A stretch of 64,000 bases of DNA from contig OY754469.1 of NCBI GenBank assembly GCA_963575645.1, positions 11,054,001 to 11,118,000 of the forward strand. Reading direction: 5' to 3'. Every line of letters begins with the position of its first letter. Positions within the stretch are counted from its first letter, which is position 1. Below, piece after piece: positions 47,650-60,076 of this stretch. Below the pieces are notes generated by a model. The model was not told where the DNA came from. It saw only the letters and a program-made list of their open reading frames with translations, and made no database searches. The position numbers and the translations under genes were made by a program. Source of the stretch: Xanthostigma xanthostigma. Taxonomy: Eukaryota > Arthropoda > Insecta > Raphidioptera > Raphidiidae.

Positions 47650-48390
47650 CTGAGGAAATTGAATTGTTATACTCCACAAATGGTACTTTTAAGTCAAAAT
47701 TCGCTTTTCAAAATTTTACAATATTTTTCGTTTTAAGGTTCCCCAAGTTCTAAACACATTTTTAAAAAATAAATATACTTTAAAAAAAACTAAAAACACG
47801 CTTTATATCGAACTAAAAAGTAAAAAATATTTTTTTTAAAATAAGCTTAAAAAGCGCGGGGTGCTTTGTTCCACATTTTCGTACATCGAGCGCCCCGCGC
47901 TTTTTAAGCTTATTTTAAAAAAATTATTTTTTACTTTTTACTTCGATATAAAGCGTGTTTTTTAGTTTTTTTAAACTATAGGTATTTATTTTTCACTCAT
48001 TAGTTTGATATAAAGCGTGTTTCTTAGTTTTTTTAAACTATATTTATTTTCCACTTTTTAGTTCGATTTATTGTCAAAAATTTGCCGAAAAAAAAATATT
48101 TTTTTTTTCGGCGTGGACGGGATTAGAACCCACGACCCGTGATGCCGAGAGTTGACGTCAGCGAAGACCCGTGCCTTAGACTGCACGGCTAGACAATGTA
48201 CTTACTGTGCTGGCATATTGTACCGCTATATAAACCACTTGCTGTAGTCCAAACGAGTTTACAAACATACATACTTACATACAAACTTACAAATGAAACT
48301 AATATAAAGCGTGTAAAAAGTCTGTTTGTCCGTGATCACGATACAGGTCAAACGGGTGAGCGGATTGAAACGAAATTTTGTTTGATATTT
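47650..48390 (+). repeat. Composite repeat split by a palindrome
   Basis: Parts 47690-47770 and 48315-48370 match consecutive blocks of 54320-54480 (ATTTTACAATAT, then GATACAGGTCAAACGG). Between them lies a palindrome at about 47766-47990, with stem AGCTTAAAAAGCGCGGGG around a 28-base loop, followed by a direct repeat of GATATAAAGCGTGTTT (47945 and 48009) and a tRNA-like sequence. Confidence 0.65.
48109..48195 (-). repeat. tRNA-like sequence with long variable region
   Basis: The minus strand has TAGCCGTGCAGTCTAAGGC (A-box-like), a long middle and GGGTTCTAATCCC (B-box-like, one mismatch). The layout resembles a class II (Leu/Ser type) tRNA. The CGGCGTGGACGG at the end pairs poorly with the start. 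Most likely a SINE head or pseudogene. Confidence 0.5.
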
Positions 48391-50844
48391 AAATTTAAAA
48401 TGAAATTCAAATGTCTACATAGTCACAAACTACGCTTATACAATAAAGGCGAAATAATTAAATAATAACATTAAATATAAATTAATTTTCGAAGTATAAG
48501 ATAATAATAAACTTTAAAGGCAAAGTTTTATCCGTGTTTTATTCCATTGATCTAATTAAACAGATTCCATTTAATTTCTGAGTAAGAAACTCAATCAATT
48601 AATTGCGCTTTAAAATTTATATTAAACGTGCAAGTCAGTTGAACGACGGAATCTTATAAATTACAAATCTTATACATATTACGAATATACAGGCTGATTG
48701 CATAAAATATTTCCATGTCATTCTAGTATAGAATAAAACTTGATACAACTGTTGTGTCACAATGACATAATAAGTATCATATATATACATATCGTCGTTG
48801 GTTCTGTAATACCTCTTATGTGCAAAAAGTAAAATTTACAGGAAAAGTCAAAGAGTGGTTATTTCAGCAATGGATGGTAAGAACTAGCAATTTCAGAGGT
48901 ATATTACTAATTCATACTTATCTTTACTATACGTGTTTAATTAAGACGAAGTATTTTCTTAAAAAATATTTAACGTTAATTTCGGATCTATTGGCACATG
49001 GGAGGAATTATTTGATATAACTTTTCACATAAGAGTTACTTCCTCTTGTTGGTTACTGTAAAATTAATTTGGAGGTATTACTATAGTGTATAAAGCTCCG
49101 TTTCCTGAATCTTTTCATTTAAAAAACGTAAAATCTGCCAATTATGCACGTAAGAGCTATTACAGAACCAACTATGATATTATATTGGTATATTTCATTT
49201 TTTTTAAATCCGAACTCAACGCTTCTGTTTGGAGAACGCAACATATTATAATAAAAAGCATTATTTTTTTAATTGTATAGGTAAACATAAAATTTCTTTG
49301 ATTTAAAAACATTGCACTTTTTACCAGGAGCAACTCAGAATGAGCAGTGTAATTCTGAACAAATTTAATTTATTTTTATTATCCTAAAAGAAAAACAACA
49401 AGAATATGCTCATAATATGTACCAATACAGTAAAGTCTCGATTATCTGAAACGTATAATACATTACTTCATTCGTTTGTTGAACATAGAGTGCACACTCA
49501 GAAAAAACAAATGACTGATTTACATAGAAAAATATCGCTTGTCAAGCTAAACTTTGACCAAAATGCGTCGATTCAAGATGTAAGTCACTAAAAAGAATTT
49601 AGTTCATACTTCAAATTCATATAGGTATTTCGTACATAAACAAACATTGCTAGAGACTTACAAAATTGATAGTGATCTAGAGAAAGTCATAAAACTGAAT
49701 TCCGTTAAACTTTCAGTCTGTATAATCGGGCATTTACTGTGAGCACTAGAATATAAGTAGTACAACGTGTAGTTTAGATATTCTACGTAGAATGTGCATT
49801 GGGCGTATAACAATAGATGATGATAATAACAGCAGCTCCTCCACACGCCAGGAATATTGCATATTCATAATTACATCCTGAGGGAGCCAACTATACTGCG
49901 CACCTTCTGTCGATGCTGTAGCCCGCTTAGACTGTGCTGTATTGGCTGCTCTTAGGTGTGGACAAACTAGCCTCGCCTGTACAAATAATACATACTTACT
50001 AACTTTATTTATTTGTGTTTTCTGACTATATAATAGTAGTATTGTGTATCTAGATTGTAAAATATTATTTTATGTGCGAGTAGGGACATTGTGTTAAAAC
50101 GAGAGACCAGCGAGTTTTAACAGTCATACGAGTCATAAAAGCATTACGATCGAGATACTTTTGCAGTGCCTCTTGCAAAATAGCTGATTTTTACTTCATA
50201 ATAAGTATGTATACCTATATTTATATAATATCTGATAGTTCAGGTTCGGCCATTTATTTAGGATTATTTACGAAAACTACGTCTGCTTTGCTGTATCTGT
50301 TGCTCAAATGATTTTAAACGGCAACTGACGACAATTACTATTGAATTAAAAAAATTGCATTTTTTTCTGGTTTTACTGTACGCACTAGTGCGAAATGAGT
50401 CATTTTGCTACCGCTATACAGTCATGAATAGCAGCTGTTTTATAGAGGGTTGTGCAAAAAATATATTATGTCACATATTCATCATTGGCGTTGGATGGAC
50501 AGCATTTCACGAAATTCTGAATAACCATTTTTAAAGACTATACAAAAAAGTTGTAACATTTTCTATTTACCAAATTTTAAATAGCCAAATAAATGCATGT
50601 CTTAAATTATTTATTTATATATATTTTAAAAAAATCTTTCCAACACTGTAAAAGTGGCCCAAAGAACTGAAATGTTCAACATTTCTGATCTCCGCTGCGT
50701 ATACCTCTAAAACTGAAAGGCAGCACTTCGTTATAATCAGAACAATTAGAAATGCAGTCGACTGAAAAAAACATGTTCCGCTATTAAAGATCATATTTTA
50801 AACCGGAAAAAATAAAATCAGAAAATATTCATCTTACAATGCGT
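48391..50844. other. Intron sequence without recognised features
   Basis: AT-rich with short chance open frames (48820-49020, 49086-49280, 49406-49591). None shows a motif. Confidence 0.5.
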
Positions 50845-50852
50845 ATATAGAC

Positions 50853-51381
50853 TAGTGATGTGCCGAATCGTTAAAAATGCATATCCGCGGATACGGATCT
50901 GAATACGGATATTTGGTTTCAAGATCCGCGGATACGGATACGGATCTTAACTTTCTTAGAGTACGCGGCGGTACATATTGCACGTCGACCTTTGGAAAGA
51001 GACCATCTGTTATGGGAAAAAGTTATTGACCTCTTTAAGAGTTAACTCTCATAACAGATTGTCTCTTTCCAAAGATCGATGTGCAATATCTCATTATAAA
51101 GATAGTTTTTTAGTACCTTTGAGTTATGTACTATTGATATGGTACTCACTACGATAAATGTTTGCAATATAAAGGTGCCAAATACGATTTTAAGAAATAA
51201 AAAATAATCTGAATGGAATTTAACAGTTTTTCATTATTACCTAATCACCTATATATATAAAATTTCATCTATGAATTGAAAATTAATAAGGTAAAAGATC
51301 CGCCAAAAACCTAACGGATACGGATCTTTCTTCTCCCTCGGATATCCGCGGATACGGATACGGATATCCGGCACATCACTA
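50853..51381. mobile_element. hAT-type MITE ending TAGTGATGTGCCG
   Basis: TAGTGATGTGCCG is inverted at the right end. Flanks ATATAGAC (50845-50852) and GTATAGAC (51382-51389) agree in seven of eight bases. Both ends carry repeats of GATCCGCGGATACGGATACG. An internal inverted repeat, with TTTGGAAAGAGACCATCTGT facing ACAGATTGTCTCTTTCCAAA, lies at about 50990-51085. Confidence 0.9.
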
Positions 51382-51957
51382 GTATAGACATACACGTCGA
51401 ATTGATAACTTCTTATTTTTATGTCGCTTATTATCCCTGCTAAATTCAAACCGAATAAGTTGAAGGTGGGGAATGATTTTCTTTAGTTGTAATAATAGTG
51501 ACAACGATGACCCTTTGGTTTATTTGTTTGTTCACGTTTTACTAACCAACAAACAAAAGTCATTCGACCGTGAGGGTGGACTATGAAGGGTCCATTCAAA
51601 TAATACACCAACTATGAACTAAACCATAATGCTGCACATATTGATTCATGCCGCATCTTTCTGCTTCGCTTACCTCAGTCCGTCGCTAATTAAATTAAGC
51701 TTAAGGTAAATCTGTTCGCTCATATCTCACAACAACTTTACAGTACACAGACAATGGAAGCAACAATGCCATAAAATAAACAATCAGTTTTCATTCAATT
51801 CAGTTATTTTTTTCCACGACTCCCAATAAAATAACTGCTTTTCATGTCTGTATAGCGATGGTAAAATTACCCTTCTTCGTACTAGTGTGTAAAGTTAAAC
51901 AAAAGTAATTCAATTCTGTAGTTTCTTAAATTACCCACCACAAACAAGCAAACAGAC

Positions 51958-52487
51958 CAGCGTTGCCAGACATCCCGATTTTGGCGGGACGTCCCGATTT
52001 TTAAATCAAAATTAAATGTCCCGCGCGGGACAGGCTCAGTCCCGCTTTTCGGGTATAACTCGGGGATAGCTTTAAAAGAAGTTAAATCTTCACAGAAATA
52101 TCATGAATAAGTAATTTTTATAAATAATTATTCTCTTATTGTAAGTTGCAATTTGTAACACTCACTCCACAGACTATTGTTTGAAACGCCATATTTTTCT
52201 AATGAATAAAACTTTTTTGATTTTGATTTCTGTTTTTTTTTTTATTCTGAAGACGATAGGGTAAATCTGATTTAAAATATTATATTTTTAATAAAATACG
52301 TTTTCTATGGCTATTTTTGATATGTATTGTCACGTAAACGTAATTTTAATTCAAATAAAAAGATAAATATTTAAAAACTTCTGATTATATACGTTTTTTT
52401 ACTATGTCCCGCTTTTGACGAAAGAATCCCGCTGTTTTCACTCAAAGAGTTCCAAAATCCCGACGTAAAAAAAAACTGGCAACGCTG
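51958..52487. mobile_element. hAT-type MITE ending CAGCGTTGCCAG
   Basis: CAGCGTTGCCAG is inverted at the right end (CTGGCAACGCTG). AAACAGAC is perfectly duplicated at 51950-51957 and 52488-52495, an 8 bp hAT-size target. Internal GTCCCG and CGGGAC motifs repeat in both ends. No coding capacity. Confidence 0.93.
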
Positions 52488-52869
52488 AAACAGACTCATA
52501 AATATTTCCTCGTATAAAATATTAGCTCAGAAACGTTCAACAAAATGTCATTAAAATCAAAATATATGTACCTACGGATGTTTTTTTTTTAAAGAAATGA
52601 ATAATTGCGGTGAGGTAATAATTAATTGACCGAACATTCAGAGTCCTGTTGGTCATTTCGGTTACACGTTTCACACAAATAACGCTAGCTTATTAGGCGA
52701 ATTTCAGTTTATCAGCATTCGAACACAAAAGGCAACTAACGCCAAATTGCATGCATACACTGTGTTAGCAGTACATTCATAAAGGGTTGGTAGCAAATTT
52801 CACTGGCGGTTTCATAATGACTATTTTGATAAGAATGCACAGGATGATTCTAAATGAATGCTTACAAGC

Positions 52870-53090
52870 ATGCTTTGGTTAATTTTTACATGTAAAGCCA
52901 TATTGTGTAAACGAATAACAAAAATCATATTTGTTTCTAGCCGCGACCCGCGTAACCGCGCGCGTCAAATAATTTTTATTTATTTTACGTCAAATAGTAT
53001 ATTTATGAAGTTGTTATGATCCTGTCGCCCGATTGGCTGAATTTTTTTTATTTGCACGAGACTTCTTTGATTTTCAAATGACACTTCAAA
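52870..53090 (+). repeat. Dispersed repeat, also at 54672-54880
   Basis: Both copies run from GCATGCTTTG.TTAATTTTTACATG through CTAGCC and ACCCGC to CCTGTCGCCC.ATTGGCTG-type sequence. The two are diverged. The family may be Helitron- or SINE-related, but no end could be fixed. Confidence 0.6.
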
Positions 53091-53102
53091 CATTGTTATT
53101 TT

Positions 53103-53850
53103 TGACGTGATAACGTCTTATAAATTGATGAAACACCAGCTGCACGCACGAAAAAGTGTAACGTTCCAAAAGTGTCGCGTTCCGCCTGACCCTGTGCGTG
53201 CAAGAGAGAGCGCAGTATAAGCGATAGAGAAGCACGATCGGCGTCGGCTTGTACGCATCTCACTCTTCTCGCGTGACGTCAGAGAGTAGTGTGCGTTCAA
53301 CATTTTTTCGGCTGTTCCAGCGAAAGCTACATCTGACAGATGGCCTTTGTTTTATAAACCGTGGAAATTAAGACTTAAAATCAAAATATCTAATAAAAAT
53401 GTCATAAATTATCGAATTTTTAAAGCAATTTTTCAGATAATACATCGTTATTTGTTCGTTTTTGCACGGATATTTTTTGTGTCATATAATTATTACCGAT
53501 TCATCCAAGCCAAAGTATAACTGAACGCACGATAATGGCAATATGGCGCTAATAATAATTAATAAATGTCATTTTATTTTGTTAAAAATAACTGATCGCC
53601 GTCATTATGGATAACAGCAGATAAATTATACGGTTTGTTAACAAATATATAATATATATACATTCTTTTAAATGTCTTTTATAATTGCTTAAAAATTTGT
53701 ACTTTGCTTTGGTTGATCAAATTATTAGTCGGTAAAAATATAGTTTGACAGCTACTAAAATTTAGGTTATGTATTATTAAATATGATATTCGAGCGGAAT
53801 ACGTTATCACGTAAAACTATCGTCCGTAAACCGACTTTACAGACAACCAA
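53103..53850 (-). mobile_element. GTGATAACGTC repeat family, copy B (longest)
   Basis: One end is TGACGTGATAACGTCTTATA and the other ends TTTACAGACAACCAA. It contains all blocks present in copy C plus about 280 more bases (about 53350-53630). The minus frame 53118-53303 reads SLTSREKSE, matching the peptide in copies C and D. It lies in the beat intron. Confidence 0.88.
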
Positions 53851-54289
53851 TTTTTTTTTACAAAGTTCTACCTCATTCTGCCTGTTTCATAAAAAGTATT
53901 GCGTAAGTCGAAGTGAGCGGCGTTTACCGTTAGTTCTTTTTATATAGCCGGACAATCCAATTGCACAGAAATATAGATCGACAGTATGTGAGTATTTACT
54001 ATTTTGTCGTTAGAAAATGCCTATTCCACCGCAGCATCGACTATCGTAATAATGCCGAGGCTAGTGTAACACACTACGATACACTATATGTGACTACGCG
54101 GCACATCTACCGTAACGTGCCGCATATGGTTTGACCGCAGCCAGACCAACAGATTTCTCATATTAATTCTCTTTAGCACTACTATACTATTAAACACAAG
54201 CGTCTAGCGACCACTGCACCAGGGGGGAGGGGGGGCATCAATCTCGAGGTTTCCCGTTTCACCACAGTGAATCTTTTACCATTCCAACC

Positions 54290-54560
54290 CACAAGTGGGG
54301 AATGGTACCTACTAGTTTAGATCAAAAACCACTTTTAAAAAATTTTACAATATCTTTCCGTTTTGAGGTCCCCCGAATCCAAAAAACATATTTTTGGAAA
54401 ATCTCTGTGCGTCTGTTAGTCTGTTTGTCTGTGAACACGATACAGGTCAAACGGATGAGCGGATTGAAACCAAATTTTTGGAGGATGTTTGGTATGCAAA
54501 TATGAAGAGCCCTATTGTTTTTGGGGAAAATCGGCGCATGCGCAGAAGAGATATATGCTA
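54290..54560 (+). repeat. Dispersed repeat related to 47690-48370
   Basis: Blocks AAAAATTTTACAATAT, GTCTGTTTGTCTGTGAACAC and GATACAGGTCAAACGGATGA match the split copy upstream. No terminal repeats are found. Confidence 0.65.
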
Positions 54561-54671
54561 AAACAGTGTTTTTTTATATTATAATGGTATACTTTTCATA
54601 ACGGCCTATTTGAAAATAAAAAAAAATCATCCGCTCTTTTGTTTTATGGATCTGTCAGAAATAAACTAGTT

Positions 54672-54880
54672 AGGCATGCTTTGATTAATTTTTACATGAC
54701 GTAGAACATACTATGTAGGTAACCATGGCAACGAGTAGTTAATATCATATTGAATACTAGCCAATACCCGCCTCACCTCACGCGATATCAGATATTTTAT
54801 TGTCTTTATTATAATCAAATGTCAACATTTTTGAAGTTGGAATGGTCCCGTCGCCCAATTGGCTGGAATTTTTTAAATAA
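54672..54880 (+). repeat. Second copy of the 52870 repeat
   Basis: See the shared blocks GCATGCTTTGATTAATTTTT and CCGTCGCCCAATTGGCTG. It is more diverged toward its right end. Confidence 0.55.
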
Positions 54881-57113
54881 GAATAAATCGTGTTTTCCAC
54901 TGTCCCGTTATTGATATTCAAACAAATGTTTAAACGTTTGTGTGTTAAAATCCATGTTTATTGATAGTTATCAGCTTTCTAAGTCACCATTTTATGAAAT
55001 AACAATTAAATAAGTACTGTACGGTGTGATCCTTGTGGCCACAATAGCTTGGCGTCGTTGAGAGCGTCTCGGAATCAGAACGACTTCGGCCAATTCTTCC
55101 CAGAGAACACAAGATGCTTCCCTCTATCGTCAGTTCCATTCCGTTATTGCAGTTATTATTTTTTACGATATGCCATAACGGAGATTTTTTTCAGTTATTG
55201 TTGTCGTTTTTTTATACATTTCAATTTTCTCCCCTTTTTTTTCTTCGTAAACTTAAATAAAGTTTTGACATTTACACCGAGTTATTTGATTTTTCTGTTC
55301 CTAAGAAGTACGTTTGTTTCAAAAAAAATAAACCACATTTTTATGCTTCAATAAAAATATTTTATCGAATTGGGTGCTTGCCTGATATTCTCATCGATTT
55401 TTTTATTATTCAGAACGAGAATATACGTCTGTTTGAACAAAACTGTAATAAGCATTGAACGATTGGTTGAAACGCAATCAACACAGATAAATAAAATGGA
55501 GGCGTCTGTCGATTTTTTCGAATTGTCAACTAACGTTAAAAAATGTATGTCTGTCTATCTGCCTGTTCACTGGCATTAAAAATAACCTATACCGATAGAA
55601 TCTGGGAAATATTGAACGATTTGTTCGAGCAGAATTCATGTATTAAAATTGCTGTTTAAACGACATCTGACGTCACTAAGCTACTAAGCTAAATATACTT
55701 TTTGACGTTCGGATTCCTCGTTTTAAAGCTTGCATTTAGGGATGGAAAAAATATTGAATCAGAAACACCGTACAAATTTTGAAATTGTTTCAAAATTAAA
55801 AATGTATCTTTGTAGTAAAGATTTAAATGGGTTCCTAAAATTTTATCAGTGATTTATATACCGATCTATACATAGGATAATTAAAATGCTTGCTAAATAC
55901 TGTTTAAAGCGTTCATTTTTAGGGTTCCGTTTTAAAGGATATAAATGGAACCCTATTGTTGTTGCGACATTGTTTGTATATCCGTCCGTCTGTCGGTCAG
56001 AGGCTTCTAAGGTCTTAACGAAATGAGAAATCGATTTGTGCATAAAATTACAACGAAAATTTTGAAACACATCACTGACATATTTTATAATATTGCGTAA
56101 TACAAAGAATCATTTTTTATCTCGATAATAAAAAATTCAGAGACAAGTGCGTAAAATATCAGAAATATTTATTAGAAACACGCTGTATATAATATTTTAG
56201 TTTATTACGGAAATGAAAAATAAAAACACGCATTCAGTCGACCGTAATTTCTGAACTGAAACTTCAACATCCAACATAAATAAACTCTTATTTTCATAAT
56301 GATTTCAAAATTCTCGTACTTTATGTAAACAAAGAAGAAAAATATTCATATTGAAACACATAATAAATTGTAAAGTTTACAAATTTTCCACAGAAAGGAA
56401 AATACAATTCCGACAAAATTTAATGCAAGGAGACATATTTTCTTACAACCCTTGTTTACTTTTGTATTTGTAGTCATACGCCAACAACATAAGGGTAGTT
56501 TGCGGGAAGAATTATGACATAAATATACAAAGATACCAAAATATGTTGTTTGTTATTACTTGTATACTTTTCATAATAGAACCGACAGCAAAATCAACAG
56601 TAACTGAATCATAATAGTGACTCGAAGAACTTTTCTCAAAATTTTAACTGTTTGGCTATGGAAAATGATAAATTCGGGAAAATATAAAGCAGGATAACGC
56701 AATAATTTGGGCATTCTGAAGTCGAAAGTGTTTTTGGCGGAAGACATAGCCTAAGGGAGACGCAACAACGTAAAATTTCCCCATTGCCTTCATAACGTCA
56801 GCCCTGCAGTTGTCTAAATATCGTCAGATTTTTGTGTTGCACCTTGTATAATATATAAAATTTCGTACTTGCAGAATATTCTTCTAGCATATCTCATGAG
56901 GGATTACCAGTATGGATATTTTTCTTGCAATGTTTGCAGTTTCAAGCTTCAAAAATACGGTGGCAAAAAAAATAAAAAAGCGCCTCTTTTATAAATAATT
57001 AACATTTTTTGTTGAACACTGCATTTAAATTCAAAATTATTAGTTTTTAAGTGAAACTTCTTAGTTCTTTAGCATACATGCATGATGTAGACGGACTTTA
57101 AAATTTAAAAATG
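54881..57113. other. Intron sequence, one repeat fragment recognised
   Basis: About 55918-56045 contains AGGGTTCCGTTTT with TGGAACCCTATTG and CGTCCGTCTGTCGGTC, a pattern like a repeat widespread in insects, particularly Lepidoptera. The open frame 55049-55354 (101 codons) has no recognised domain. Confidence 0.45.
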
Positions 57114-57260
57114 TATATGTCGCCGGGATATTGTCAAATCCGTGATTTTGTAATTTCACTAGTGAAATTACAATATCACGAGTGACAAAGATTCGTGATA
57201 TTATAATTTCACTAAGTAAAATTTAATATCACGGGTTTGACAATATCCCGGCGACATATA
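57114..57260. mobile_element. 147 bp fold-back element close to the beat exon
   Basis: TATATGTCGCCGGGATATTG is perfectly inverted at the right end, and inner AATATCACG/CGTGATATT and TTTCACTAGTGAAA palindromes add further pairing. It sits 100 bases upstream of the 57360 exon. Confidence 0.9.
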
Positions 57261-57359
57261 TATTTCCATAAATACTTTTGTGTTCGTGGCAATTATTTCT
57301 AAGAAGAAACAAGCAGATGTGAATTATTTTTTTTATATTTTGTAATCTCGTTATTACAG

Positions 57360-57495
57360 TTATCAAATTCGTCCGAAAATGCCGTAATCCTGGCGTCGGT
57401 GGACTTATCGAGCTCCGGCCGATATCGTTGTGAAGTATCCGCCGAAGCGCCCTCGTTCCAAACAGTCACCGATCACGGGGATATGCTTGTTGTAG
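57360..57495 (+). CDS. beat: Beaten-path family protein, Ig domain 1, second-half exon
   Basis: It starts after the CAG acceptor at 57357-57359 in phase 0, matching the 47464 exon end, and stops before GTAAGT at 57496, leaving in phase 1. The 45 complete codons end the Ig domain: LSNSSENAVILASVDL, then SSSGRYRCEVSAEAPSF, with the F-strand Cys that pairs with the Cys of the previous exon. NSS is a potential N-glycosylation site. The two exons together make a phase 1 to phase 1 module, the classic symmetrical layout of Ig domains. The next exon, with the second Ig-like region and C-terminus, was not found up to 64000, so that intron exceeds 6.5 kb. Confidence 0.93.
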
Positions 57496-57992
57496 GTAAG
57501 TGAAAAAGTTATTACTTTTACTAACTTTCCATTTCAAAGCTCAATTTAAAAGCTCGCCTTGCTCGAAGAAAGTTTCTGCTTCATATATAAACAGCTTCCC
57601 TACCTATGTAAGACAACAATGGGTTCGCTCAAGGTTGTTTCTTGGTTTCGAATTAGGTATTTATTTTTAAATCGGTCAGAAAAATAATATCGTTGTAAAA
57701 ATTATTCGGAATGAAAACGTTAAATCATTACACAGAAATTATAGATATTTATTGCAACGTATTTTTAAAAATGGAAATGGTAATTAGTAGTGCGCCTTAA
57801 ATACTATATTTATTTTATTTATTTAGTATTATTACAAAAATTCTATGGTAGGTACAACTTGAATTCCCAGGTTCTAAACTGCAAACTGATAAAAGATCGA
57901 ACTAGCTTTCAAATTTATCACCCACCGTGTTGGGGCATACGATTCAATTCAATTAAAATATTTTCGTAATTAAGGAAAAAAATGAAAAAGTC
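57496..57992. other. Start of the next beat intron
   Basis: Nothing recognised beyond the donor site. Confidence 0.5.
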
Positions 57993-58648
57993 ATATTAAT
58001 ACGCACCTTTAAAGACAAACCGTTACTAAACGAAAATTTTCATAAATTGAGTTACTAGCGCCATCTGTCTTGAAATTTTGTAAACTATATGATGAATTTG
58101 ACACTTTCTTTAAAATTCCGCATTTAGAGGTAAGTGGAGCCAAATTTGACCGTTACTAAACAAACAAAACTGATTCCCTAAATAGAATATTGTGTCTAAT
58201 CCAGTTGTGACTTGTGTATTTGAAGAGAGAAGACGGAAGTTTGCAGCAATAGTGTGATTATTTGGATAACCACGACAGCTCGTCAAGAAAAAGGTATTTT
58301 GTTCACATGCTTTAATTGGTATAGTCATAGTGTAACATTTTGTTTAGTCATATTAAATTTATAATAATGTAATAATATATAATGAATCATAATTTAAAAA
58401 AATATAATTGGAAAAGTGTTACTATAAAAATTAAAAAACATAATAAATAATGTTTTAGTAAAAAAAAATTGTTTTCTGAATTATTACATTATAGTGTAAA
58501 AAAATATCTATCGTTTGACCTCTAAAAAATGGCTGAAAATAACCTAAACTTTATTGCAAAAAAAACGTGATTTACTTTTATATTTTGCTCCCCTGTAAAA
58601 TTTGATATTTTCGTTTAGTAATAGTTTGTCTTTAATGGTGCGAATATG
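57993..58648. mobile_element. Terminal-inverted-repeat element, about 0.66 kb
   Basis: CATATT..CGCACC.TTAAAGACAAAC and ACTAAACGAAAAT are found at both ends in opposite orientation (about 42 bases). The interior is AT-rich. No transposase or clear target duplication. Confidence 0.75.
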
Positions 58649-59652
58649 TTATTACGGACATGATGTAAGATTTAAATTAACTTTTAGCTTAGAATTCAAC
58701 AGCTGGCATTTTATTTTATTAAAAATGAAAATAACGCTAACAAATAATTAATTAATAAGATATTATACTTCATTTCCACATAAACTGAGATTCTCTACCT
58801 AAAACATCGATTAGCATATTTTTTACATGTTTGACGTAAAAAAATTTTAATATCTTTTATACTTAGTAGCAGCCAAACAGTACATAAATCCAGTAAAATA
58901 TTGTTCCACTTATTCTGCCAACTGTAAAATTTACTAGGTATACACGATGTATTCTTTATGAGGTCAACTCAGTTCCGATCCCATACCGTTAGCGGCGCTA
59001 CTGCATCAGTGGCGTACACTGAAAAGCTTTATTCGTTTGTTAAACGGCGTTGTTTTTTTATGCTAAATAATTCGAATTAGTGCGCATTTTTTCACCAAAG
59101 TAATCTTAATATTAAGAAATATTGGTTTGCATAAAAGAAAAAGGTAACTCAATGCTTCTAATGTTAACCCTCTATTTTCAAAATAAAATATTTTTGAGAA
59201 AAAAAAAACGGAAAAGTAGGTAAATAATGTCCGACCCGAATCACTCTCTGACGCGATCATGTCACTTCACTATGAATGTGCATAACTAATCGCGTATACA
59301 GGGTGTCTCATAGATTTTAAGTGTAAATTACTTAAAGAATTTAGAAAAGGAGCCAGTCACATCTATTTTTAGAATAATGATATTTTCATAGTTGAACATT
59401 TTTTTGTGTGCATGCCTCAACTTTCTTCATATTTTTTTGACACTTTTCATGACAGATAAAAAGTGATCAAACTTAAAAGTATACTTATATAATATAAGAA
59501 ATATTATTGAAAGAATGCAATACCGTAGAAAAATATTTCACTACTTTTGAAGATAATTCTTTTGACAATCAAGGTTTTATGATAGGTATAGGGGTGTAAA
59601 ACTGCAGTAGCCTTTCAACCAGTTTTTGTTAACTTCCACCAGTTTTGTCGAT
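58649..59652. other. Intergenic or intronic, no recognised gene
   Basis: ACAGGGTGTCTCATAG at about 59298 resembles one end of a Tc1/mariner-type element, but the matching end was not found. Confidence 0.4.
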
Positions 59653-59660
59653 CATGGTAC

Positions 59661-60068
59661 CAGGGCCGGATTGACTCTAAGTTCCGCCCTGGGGCAGCGT
59701 GAAAAATGCCGCAACCCTACATAAAATGAAGTAAAGGTTCGGTATACAATTTTCAAATAAATAAAAAGATTTATTTATGTCAAAAGTCTTTTTTTTGACA
59801 AATGAGATAATTATACAAAAAACATTCTTTTTCGTATTAAAAATCATAAATTGACAAACAAAACGATTGCTCATCAATTGCGAGATATTTTCAGAGGAAA
59901 ACGCGTCGACTGAAAAAAAAATTATTTATAATTTCAACACGATCACACTTTCCGAAGAATTTTCTGTAACGCAAAAAATTGTTTTGCCACGTTCCAAATC
60001 TTGCCGCTTCTGAAAATTTGCCGCCCTGGGCACTAGCCCCTACTGCCCCTAGTATAAATCCAGCGCTG
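59661..60068. mobile_element. hAT-type MITE ending CAGGGCCGGATT
   Basis: The left end CAGGGCCGGATT is inverted as AATCCAGCGCTG with two mismatches. Flanks CATGGTAC (59653-59660) and CGTGGTAC (60069-60076) agree in seven of eight bases. Inner GCCGCCCTGGG and CCGCCCTGGGG blocks recur. Related to the ends of 40905-41518. Confidence 0.85.
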
Positions 60069-60076
60069 CGTGGTAC

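Larger units (their letters stand above)
47465..57359 (+). other. beat: 9.9 kb intron of the beat gene
   Basis: The donor GTAAGT at 47465 and the acceptor ATTACAG ending at 57359 join two exons in matching phase 0. The intron holds at least two hAT MITEs with target duplications, copy B of the GTGATAACGTC family, a fold-back at 57114-57260, a tRNA-like sequence and other repeats. No exon was recognised inside it. Confidence 0.88.

Noticed and set aside
55049..55354. 101-codon frame in the beat intron
   Set aside because: Phe/Tyr-rich because of AT-rich sequence; no domain and no splice context.
59290..59320. ACAGGGTGTCTCATAG as the start of a complete mariner-type element
   Set aside because: No inverted partner was found downstream or upstream.
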